Shown piece after piece: positions 14,118-20,949 of a stretch of 55,607 bases of DNA. This DNA comes from a virus. Both the position numbers and the translations under genes were made by a program. The notes beneath the pieces are model-generated. The model was not told the DNA's origin and searched no databases. It was given only the letters and a program-made list of their open reading frames with translations. Numbering within the stretch: the stretch's first letter is position 1; every line of letters begins with the position of its first letter. The stretch is taken from positions 1 through 55,607 of IMG/VR virus record IMGVR_UViG_3300030098_002332, one strand, 5' to 3'.

Positions 14118-14442
14118 AAGAAAAATAACAGTTAATATAGATAGTACCTATAAATATTTGCAATTATGGAATGGCATTTTTAATTTAACAGATAAAGAGC
14201 TTTCTATTTTAGCATCTTTTATAGATACTAATATAATTAAAGAGGATATTAACATATGTAGTGTATCTAATAAAAAATCTGTAGCTAAAATAATGGGAAT
14301 AAAAGATTATAATACTTTAAATAACTATGTAAAAAAATTTAAAGATAAAGGAGCGATAATACTATCAAATAATACTTATAAACTTAATCCTTTTTTAAAT
14401 CCAGATACAGATTCAGTAGAAATAACAATATCAAGAGGATAA
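14110..14442 (+). CDS. Winged-helix/HTH DNA-binding protein (110 aa)
   Basis: The core about residues 27-92 reads as a winged helix: LTDKELSILASFID (helix 1), SNKKSVAKIMGIKDYNTLNN (helix-turn-helix), then KDKGAII and NTYKLNPFL as wing strands. It resembles the domain of phage and plasmid replication initiators and of MarR-like regulators. Being second after groES at the head of the late operon suggests a regulator of late transcription or a DNA-binding packaging factor. The specific role is inferred only. Confidence 0.65.
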   Translation: MNKRKITVNIDSTYKYLQLWNGIFNLTDKELSILASFIDTNIIKEDINICSVSNKKSVAKIMGIKDYNTLNNYVKKFKDKGAIILSNNTYKLNPFLNPDTDSVEITISRG

Positions 14443-14606
14443 TGTTTAGCTTACTAGTAGTTAGTTATTATAATATAGATATATATGAAATTTTAATTAT
14501 ACAATCACCTAGTGGAGATTTATTATCAATAAAAATAGAAGAATATGAGCCAGAACAACGAGCAAAAGCCCCCGAGCATTTTCAAAATGATGAAAACGTT
14601 CACTAA
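14442..14606 (+). CDS. Possible small overlapping protein (54 aa)
   Basis: The ATG overlaps the previous stop by one base (TAATG) and the frame runs 54 codons to 14606, covering the otherwise empty 14443-14544 and then overlapping the zinc-ribbon gene by 62 nt in another frame. The product begins MFSLLVVSYYNIDIYEILII with a hydrophobic N-terminus and a charged C-terminus. The coupled start favours translation; the long overlap and low complexity argue caution. Confidence 0.4.
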   Translation: MFSLLVVSYYNIDIYEILIIQSPSGDLLSIKIEEYEPEQRAKAPEHFQNDENVH

Positions 14607-14841
14607 TGAGTTAGCAAATTGGATAAAAGAGGGGGCACCAAATGTAACACCAGAGTCTTATGCAAAAAGATTAGATATATGTAACGAATGTGAACACATA
14701 AATAAAGTATCAATGAGATGTATGGCTTGTGGTTGTTTATTAGAGCATAAGGCAAAGTGGAGAACTACAGATTGCCCAAAAAAGAAATGGCCTAAAGAAT
14801 ATACAGACGATTTACCTAAGCCAGGAGATGAGCAGGAATAA
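14545..14841 (+). CDS. Zinc-ribbon protein (98 aa)
   Basis: A 98-aa protein with an N-terminal helix (IFKMMKTFTNELANWIKEG) and a Cys-rich domain: CNEC at about 51-54, CMAC-GC about 63-68, then WRTTDCPKKKW. The spacing (CxxC, CxxC, C plus conserved Trp and CPxxxW) matches a small zinc-ribbon protein common in marine and cyanophage genomes near structural genes. It probably binds nucleic acid or a partner protein; no enzymatic motif is present. It overlaps the next start by 14 nt. Confidence 0.7.
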   Translation: MSQNNEQKPPSIFKMMKTFTNELANWIKEGAPNVTPESYAKRLDICNECEHINKVSMRCMACGCLLEHKAKWRTTDCPKKKWPKEYTDDLPKPGDEQE

Positions 14842-15052
14842 AAAATTAATTATATACTATTTGGCAAATAAATATAATTTATCATTAAGCAAAATAGAAA
14901 AAATAGTTAACCATCAATTTAAATATGTAGAGAAGATAATGAAAGAAGGTAAATTTGAAAGTATTCGTTTACCATATTTTGGTAAATTTTCTGTAAAACA
15001 AAGTAGATTAAAGCATATAAATAAAAACAAAAATGATAAGGATAAGATTTAG
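14828..15052 (+). CDS. HU/IHF-like small DNA-binding protein (74 aa)
   Basis: A 74-aa basic protein. The pattern of two helices followed by FESIRLPYFGKFSVKQSRLK resembles the HU/IHF fold, where a conserved glycine-phenylalanine turn (here YFGKFSVK) precedes the arm. crAss-like phages carry IHF-type subunits in their late blocks, which fits. The arm region is short or missing, so the protein may be a truncated member or only similar by chance. Confidence 0.5.
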   Translation: MSRNKKLIIYYLANKYNLSLSKIEKIVNHQFKYVEKIMKEGKFESIRLPYFGKFSVKQSRLKHINKNKNDKDKI

Positions 15053-15515
15053 AGCTTGGATAATACACAAACTAGTAAAACTAATATATTGGTTTGGAGG
15101 TTTTGTAGCTCTAGAACCTTTAGTGTTTTTTAGACCTGCTTATATAAAAATAAAAGATTTAGAGTCTTATAAAAAAATTATAAGAAAATATTGTGGTAAT
15201 TCAAATAGATATAAGTGGGATTTACTAAAAAATAGTATTAAGGAAGAAGGTTTAAAAAACAACTTATCTGTATATTATACTTATCATGATACTAGTACTA
15301 AAATGTATGAACTTGTTGATGGTCATCACAGAGTTGCAATATTAAGAGAGTTATATGGTGACGATTATAAGATTAAAGTAAATTTATATGTACCAGATCC
15401 ATTTGATGCTTATTACAAATATAATTTACTAAATAGATATGGAGGAAAAATGTCTGACAAAGAATTAAATGATGTAACATATAAAATAAAAAAACAATTT
15501 AACAGTGAAAGATGA
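15033..15515 (+). CDS. ParB-like domain protein
   Basis: A 160-aa protein with a ParB N-terminal-like core: KNSIKEEGLKNNLSVYYTY, then MYELVDGHHRVAILRELYGD. The second segment carries the DGHHR signature of ParB/sulfiredoxin-type nucleotide-binding domains. A hydrophobic N-terminal segment (WIIHKLVKLIYWFGGFVALE) may anchor it to the membrane or be part of the fold. ParB-like proteins just upstream of terminase genes occur in several phages and may act on DNA or serve as CTP-switches; no nuclease residue is certain. Confidence 0.7.
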   Translation: MIRIRFRAWIIHKLVKLIYWFGGFVALEPLVFFRPAYIKIKDLESYKKIIRKYCGNSNRYKWDLLKNSIKEEGLKNNLSVYYTYHDTSTKMYELVDGHHRVAILRELYGDDYKIKVNLYVPDPFDAYYKYNLLNRYGGKMSDKELNDVTYKIKKQFNSER

Positions 15516-16020
15516 TTTAATATATATAAATGATGGTGTTGCAATGCCAAGTTCTTACGCTTTAACTATTTTAGAGTTTAAAGATTTATCAGCTACTGAA
15601 TTAGCTTTTGTATACTTCATGGTAGACCATAGATCACCTTTTTCAATATATGACTGGGACCAACGTATTAGTGAAGTAAAAAATAGTATCTTTGGTGACA
15701 AGAAAAAATGGAAACCTTCTGCAAAAGTGCTTGCAGCTTGTGATAAATATGATAAATTAATAGAAACATCTTCTGTAAGATTGTTAAAAGCAGCTAGAAC
15801 TTCTATTGTTAAGTTAGAAAAGTATTTTAAGGATATAGATTTACATTTAATGGATGACAATGGTAGACCTATATTTCATGCAAAAGATTTAATAGCTAAC
15901 TTATCTAATATGGGTAAAGTTGTAGACGGATTAACAAAACTTGAGGAGATAGTTAAGAAGCAGGAGCAAGCTGCTAATACAAACAGAGGTGGAATAGAAG
16001 TTAATAAATATAGTATGTAA
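15505..16020 (+). CDS. Candidate small terminase subunit
   Basis: A 171-aa helical protein starting from a GTG that overlaps the previous gene by 11 nt. Sequences such as LSATELAFVYFMVDHRSPF and the C-terminal coiled-coil (GLTKLEEIVKKQEQAAN) fit the layout of TerS proteins: N-terminal DNA-binding helices, then oligomerising coiled coil. Its place shortly upstream of the large terminase supports this. I see no diagnostic motif, so the call rests on position and general architecture. Confidence 0.5.
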   Translation: MKDDLIYINDGVAMPSSYALTILEFKDLSATELAFVYFMVDHRSPFSIYDWDQRISEVKNSIFGDKKKWKPSAKVLAACDKYDKLIETSSVRLLKAARTSIVKLEKYFKDIDLHLMDDNGRPIFHAKDLIANLSNMGKVVDGLTKLEEIVKKQEQAANTNRGGIEVNKYSM

Positions 16021-16319
16021 TGGATTTTTTAGAAGACATGGAACTCTATGAAGAGGCAATGAAAAACGCTTATCAAATTATAACTAAAAAGAAAACTTTA
16101 GATGACATTTACTATGATCTAGAAGAAGGAAAAATAAATAGATTACCACTACCTTTTGACCCTCTTAGTGAGGATGGTAGAAGTGAAGATGTAATAGATG
16201 TTGTTATAGAGTATTTTACTAGTATAGAAGAATACGAAAAATGTGCAGAGTTAGTTAAAATTAAAAATAAATGTTTAAAAACACCGATAGAGTCAGAAGA
16301 TCAGCAATATCTTTTATAG
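16020..16319 (+). CDS. Small acidic protein before terminase (99 aa)
   Basis: A 99-aa acidic, helical protein (MDFLEDMELYEEAMKNAYQI at the start). Its ATG overlaps the preceding stop (TAATG) and its 3' end overlaps the large terminase by 49 nt in another frame. A short C-terminal stretch (YEKCAELVKIKNKC) is amphipathic. No family is recognised; it could be part of the packaging machinery. Confidence 0.6.
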   Translation: MDFLEDMELYEEAMKNAYQIITKKKTLDDIYYDLEEGKINRLPLPFDPLSEDGRSEDVIDVVIEYFTSIEEYEKCAELVKIKNKCLKTPIESEDQQYLL

Positions 16320-18235
16320 ATAATGGTTATTATACAGCTGCTTTACCTGGAACTAAAGATTATTATGATTTTTGGGACGAGGAAAGAAACAGATGTTTGT
16401 ATGGATACACAGATGGTGATATAAGTGTTACAGGATTTCATTATTTTTACCTAAACTATTGTCCTATTGACAGAGCGGTAGATGAAATAATGCCAGATGG
16501 TACTGTACAGTCTAAACGTGAGCGTACATTCCCTAGATTTTACGATGGTGACTGGGAATATTTCCAAGAGATAGATAAAGCAAGAGCACAGAACAAACAT
16601 ATGATTGTTTTGAAAGCAAGGCGTAAAGGATATTCTTATAAAGCTGGATCTATGCTTGCACGTAACTATTTTTTTGTACGTAATTCTAAAAACTTTGTAT
16701 TTGCATCACAAAAAGAATATTTAATTGGTGATGGATTACTTTCTAAAGCGTGGGAGTTTTTATCTTTTATAGATGACCATACTGCATGGGCACAACCAAG
16801 ATTGAGAGATAGAGAAATGACTAAAATGGCTGGATATAAAAAGAAAGTAAATGGTATAGAGATAGAAATGGGTATGAAGTCACAAATTATGGGGGTATCA
16901 CTAAAAGATAACCCAGATAAGGTAAGGGGTAAGGCAGGTGAGCTAGTATTCTTTGAAGAAGCCGGATCATTTCCTGGATTATTAAAAGCATGGGAGGTGA
17001 CTATGCCAACAATGCGTCAAGGAGCAAAAACATTAGGATTAATGATTGCATTTGGTACAGGTGGTACAGAAGGCGCAGATTTTGAGGCTATGGAAGAGAT
17101 ATTTTACAACCCAGAAGCATATGATTGTATGAACTATGATAATATATGGGATGAAGGAGCAATGGGTAGTCAATGTGGATATTTTATACCTATACAAAAA
17201 AATTTAGATGGATTTATAGATGATGAAGGTAATTCTTTAGCAAATAAAGCTATAGAATATGAAAAAGAAATGAGGGAAAAGAAGAAAGGTGCTGCAGATG
17301 CAAAATCATTAGACCAATATATAGCTGAGCACCCTTTTTCTCCTCAAGAAGCTACATTACAAGTAACAGCTAATTTATTTGATGTAGCATCTTTACAAGA
17401 ACAGTATAATAACATAAAAGCAAATAATTTACACTCTGTAGGTACAGTTGGTAGATTATATTATGCATCTGACAATCAAATTAAATTTAAACCAGACGGA
17501 GATCTAAAACAAATACTAAAATTTCCACATAGAAAAGATGATAATACTACAGGAGCTGTTGTTATATATGAATCACCGTATAAAAATCAGAAACAACAAG
17601 TTCCTTTAAATATGTATGTAATATGTCATGACCCTTATGGTCAAAATCAGTCTGCAGATAGCTCATCTTTAGGAGCGGCGTATGTATTAAAAAGACCAAA
17701 CAATATTTCTCATCCTGATGATATTATTGTAGCATCTTATGTAGGTAGACCAAAAACACAAGATGAATATAATAGAAATTTGTTTATGTTAGCAGATTAT
17801 TATGGGTGTAAGATAGGATTTGAGAACGATCGAGGTGAAGTAATAGCTTATGCAAAAAGACATAGAAAGTTACATAAACTACAGGAAGAATTTGAGATGT
17901 TAGATAAAAAAGAATTGAGAAGTAGAAATGTAAAACGTCAATATGGTATGCATATGACAGAAGCAAGGAAAAGGCAAGGTGAGATATATATAAGAGATTG
18001 GTTAAATACTGTAAGAAGAACTGATGAGAATGGAAATAAATTATTAAACTTGCATAAGATATATGATCCTGCATTATTAACAGAGTTAATTAAATTTAAT
18101 CATGCTGGTAACTTTGACCGGGTAATGGCGTTAATGATTGGTATGTATCACACTAGAGAATTGTATAATGCAGAAGTAAAAGAAATACTAGAAGATAGGT
18201 CAGCCGATAAATGGTTTGATCAAAATTATTATTAA
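16271..18235 (+). CDS. terL: Terminase large subunit
   Basis: A 654-aa packaging motor protein. The ATPase domain has a deviant Walker A around 115-125 (ARRKGYSYKAG), preceded by a hydrophobic strand, and a Walker B with catalytic Glu around 225-230 (LVFFEEAG). The C-terminal RNase H-like nuclease has an acidic residue in CHDPYGQ (about 452), followed by GFENDRGE (about 516) as second metal site. It cuts concatemeric phage DNA and pumps it through the portal, encoded two genes downstream. Length and motifs are complete. Confidence 0.93.
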   Translation: MFKNTDRVRRSAISFIDNGYYTAALPGTKDYYDFWDEERNRCLYGYTDGDISVTGFHYFYLNYCPIDRAVDEIMPDGTVQSKRERTFPRFYDGDWEYFQEIDKARAQNKHMIVLKARRKGYSYKAGSMLARNYFFVRNSKNFVFASQKEYLIGDGLLSKAWEFLSFIDDHTAWAQPRLRDREMTKMAGYKKKVNGIEIEMGMKSQIMGVSLKDNPDKVRGKAGELVFFEEAGSFPGLLKAWEVTMPTMRQGAKTLGLMIAFGTGGTEGADFEAMEEIFYNPEAYDCMNYDNIWDEGAMGSQCGYFIPIQKNLDGFIDDEGNSLANKAIEYEKEMREKKKGAADAKSLDQYIAEHPFSPQEATLQVTANLFDVASLQEQYNNIKANNLHSVGTVGRLYYASDNQIKFKPDGDLKQILKFPHRKDDNTTGAVVIYESPYKNQKQQVPLNMYVICHDPYGQNQSADSSSLGAAYVLKRPNNISHPDDIIVASYVGRPKTQDEYNRNLFMLADYYGCKIGFENDRGEVIAYAKRHRKLHKLQEEFEMLDKKELRSRNVKRQYGMHMTEARKRQGEIYIRDWLNTVRRTDENGNKLLNLHKIYDPALLTELIKFNHAGNFDRVMALMIGMYHTRELYNAEVKEILEDRSADKWFDQNYY

Positions 18236-18236
18236 T

Positions 18237-18572
18237 ATGAATAAATGTAAAAAGAAAAAACCTTATAACCCTCTACCAGAATACTTAATGATAGGTCCAT
18301 CAAACATACACGGGGCGGGAATCCTAGCTAAAGAAGATATTCCGGGAGAGGTAGTTATAGGTATAAGTCATGTGTACGACCCAAATTTTCAACATGATTA
18401 TATACGTACACCTCTAGGTGGTTTTATAAACCATTCTGATAAACCTAACTGTGAGTTAATAGATGATGATGAAAATACGGATTATAAAAAATTAAAAACC
18501 ATAAAAAAAATAGAAACAGGAGAAGAATTAACTTTAAAGTATGGTTTATATGATATATGTAACTACTTGTAG
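18237..18572 (+). CDS. SET-domain protein (putative lysine methyltransferase)
   Basis: A 111-aa protein with the main SET motifs: SNIHGAGILAKEDI (N-terminal GxG-like region), GGFINHSDKPNCEL (the NHS-x-xPNC motif that binds AdoMet and forms the knot) and GEELTLKYG (ELTxxY). The start at 18237 follows the terminase stop by one base; an upstream in-frame ATG at 18216 lies inside terL and is less likely. SET enzymes methylate lysines. Between terminase and portal, a phage protein or a host factor could be the target. It stands just before the 18634 promoter. Confidence 0.82.
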   Translation: MNKCKKKKPYNPLPEYLMIGPSNIHGAGILAKEDIPGEVVIGISHVYDPNFQHDYIRTPLGGFINHSDKPNCELIDDDENTDYKKLKTIKKIETGEELTLKYGLYDICNYL

Positions 18573-18633
18573 TGTTATATATATAATAAAAGGTTTAAAA
18601 TATTTAGTAGTGTAAAAAATCAACAAAATATAA

Positions 18634-18649
18634 CTAATTTTGTAAACTA
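18634..18649 (+). promoter_or_regulatory. Late promoter motif, copy 1 (portal)
   Basis: CTAATTTTGTAAACTA is identical to the 16 nt at 23585-23600 and shares TTTGTAAACTA with the minus-strand promoter at 10200-10210. It includes a perfect -7 box TAATTTTG (18635-18642) but no good -33 box. The portal ATG starts at the last base of the motif, so transcription would begin at or inside the first codons, implying a leaderless message or use of the ATG at 18685. Confidence 0.6.
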
Positions 18650-20949
18650 TGGGATACGATAAAATACCTAGGCAGAAACTGCCTATGAGCAAAAAAACAA
18701 AAAAGTGGAGAGAGTCTTGTGTAGAAGCATACATAGAGCTTTCTAATTCAGGTAGAAGTTCTGGAAGTAATAGAAAAGAATCTCTACAACAACTATATGA
18801 ATACTATAACGGTGTAATTGACGAGGCGGATTATAAATACGTGCTAAAACCATACGGTAAAAGCCGTAGTAACTTCCCTTCTGAAATGCGTAATTATCCC
18901 ATAATTAAACCTATCGTTGATCTTTTGTTAGGTGAGAAATCCAAAAGACCTCTCAATTTCACTGTTACAGTACAAAATGCAGACACAGTTTCTACTAAGG
19001 AACAGGCTTTAAAAGATTTGATATATCAAAACTTTCAAAAACAATTTGCAAATGAATTGATAAAAACAGGCAAGTTTCAAGGAGAGCTAAACGAGGTGCA
19101 ACTGCCTAAACATATACAAGAACAATTTGAAGCATCCTATGTAGACAATAGAGCAATTAAAGGACAACAAGCTTTAGATTATATTATGCATAGTCAAGAA
19201 CTACATGATAAATTTCAAAAAGCATGGTTTCATTTTTTAGTTTCTGGAGAATGTTATACACATAGAGGTGTAAGAAATAATGAACCGTTTTATGAAGTAT
19301 TAAACCCACTTGACGTAGACTATGACCTTGACCCAGATTTAGATTTTGTAGAAGATGGTGATTGGGCTATTGTTAGAAAATATGTACACGCATCTAGTGT
19401 AATAGATTCTTATTATGATTATTTAACTGAACAACAAATACTAGAATTAGAAGAGCCAAGACATTCTGAGTCTGACTCATATTTTTTATATACTAATTCT
19501 ATGAATAAAGATCCAAATGCATATAGAAATAGATTAATAGAAGTTGCACATGTATATTGGAAATCTAGAAAAAGAATTGGATTTTTATCTTTTAACGATC
19601 CTCAGACAGGAGCTATGGAAGAAAAAATAGTAGAAGATGGATTTAGAATGTCAGAAGATCTTAAGATGATAGGAGCTAAAATGGATTGGAGATGGGTAAA
19701 CGAAGTTTGGGAAGGAACAAGAATTGATGGTAGGATGTATGTTAAGATACACCCAGTAGTAAACCAAAGAAATGATATAGATAATAATTCTGTTTGTAAA
19801 CTTCCTATTAATGGTATTAGATATTCTAATATAAACTCTTCAAATATATCTTTAGTAAAATTAGGTATACCTTACCAGTTAAATTACAATATATATAAAT
19901 ATAGATTAGAGCTTGCAATAGCTAGAAGTAAAGATATTATTGCACAGTTTGATATAAATATGATTCCTAAAAAATGGGACATGGATAAGTTTATGTACTA
20001 TGTAGAAGGAACAGGTATTGCTTGGGTAGACTACAATAAAGAAGGAATACAACTAAATCCACAACACCAATCTGTTATGGACATGTCTATAAAAACAATA
20101 GAACAATATATTGCTTTGTTAGAGTCTATAATGCAAGAATGGGAAAAATTATCTGGAGTAAATAGACAAAGACAAGGACAAGTAGGTAGTTATGAGGGTA
20201 AAGCAACATCACAACAGGCTATCGTACAATCATCACATATTACAGAAGACTTGTTCCGTAAATTTAACAGAATGGAACAAAGAGATTTACAAGGTTTGAT
20301 TGACTATTCTAAAGAAGCTTGGTTAGGAGGAAAGAAAACTATGTACATGATGCCTGATGGTACAACAGATTTTTTAGATTTAAATAGTTTAACTCACATG
20401 GAGTCTAACTATGGTATATTTGTTTCTGACTCTGGTAAAGAGCAGGATAAACTAGAAGCAGTTAAAGCTTTATCACAATCTATGATACAAAACGGAGTTC
20501 CAGCATCTACTATTACAGAAATGTTTGATTCTTCTAGCTTTACACAAATAAAACATAAAATTAAATTAGCTGAGCAAGCACAAGAGAAATTAGCACAACA
20601 ACAACAAGAAGCTCAACAACAAATGGAGCAGGCTAAACTTGATCAACAAGCTAAAGAAGCTGACAATGATAATATGAACAAAGAGAAAGATAGAGAAACT
20701 CAAATCAAAGTCGCTATGATACATGCTAGAGATAATGATACTAATGCTAAGTTAAATTTAGCAAAAGGTATGAGAGAGTTAGACATTAAAGACAGAGAAG
20801 TTGATATTAAAGCTAGAGAAGCTGAAGGAAAAGTACAAACAAATAGAGATAATGCAAATCTTAAAAGAGAAGAACAAAGATCTAAAGAAAAAATAGCTAG
20901 AGAAAAAAATAGAGCAGATATAAATAAATCTAAATCTAAGGATAAATAA
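18649..20949 (+). CDS. Portal protein
   Basis: A 766-aa protein with podovirus portal features: N-terminal region with PIIKPIVDLLLGEKSKRPL, a mixed core, a long central helix region (ALLESIMQEWEKLSGVNRQR), and a C-terminal Gln-rich coiled coil (LAQQQQEAQQQMEQ) followed by Lys/Glu-rich helices. Sequences like GSYEGKATSQQAI resemble portals of crAss-like and P22-like phages. It forms the dodecameric DNA gate at a capsid vertex. It lies two genes after terL. An alternative start at 18685 would fit the promoter better. Confidence 0.85.
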   Translation: MGYDKIPRQKLPMSKKTKKWRESCVEAYIELSNSGRSSGSNRKESLQQLYEYYNGVIDEADYKYVLKPYGKSRSNFPSEMRNYPIIKPIVDLLLGEKSKRPLNFTVTVQNADTVSTKEQALKDLIYQNFQKQFANELIKTGKFQGELNEVQLPKHIQEQFEASYVDNRAIKGQQALDYIMHSQELHDKFQKAWFHFLVSGECYTHRGVRNNEPFYEVLNPLDVDYDLDPDLDFVEDGDWAIVRKYVHASSVIDSYYDYLTEQQILELEEPRHSESDSYFLYTNSMNKDPNAYRNRLIEVAHVYWKSRKRIGFLSFNDPQTGAMEEKIVEDGFRMSEDLKMIGAKMDWRWVNEVWEGTRIDGRMYVKIHPVVNQRNDIDNNSVCKLPINGIRYSNINSSNISLVKLGIPYQLNYNIYKYRLELAIARSKDIIAQFDINMIPKKWDMDKFMYYVEGTGIAWVDYNKEGIQLNPQHQSVMDMSIKTIEQYIALLESIMQEWEKLSGVNRQRQGQVGSYEGKATSQQAIVQSSHITEDLFRKFNRMEQRDLQGLIDYSKEAWLGGKKTMYMMPDGTTDFLDLNSLTHMESNYGIFVSDSGKEQDKLEAVKALSQSMIQNGVPASTITEMFDSSSFTQIKHKIKLAEQAQEKLAQQQQEAQQQMEQAKLDQQAKEADNDNMNKEKDRETQIKVAMIHARDNDTNAKLNLAKGMRELDIKDREVDIKAREAEGKVQTNRDNANLKREEQRSKEKIAREKNRADINKSKSKDK

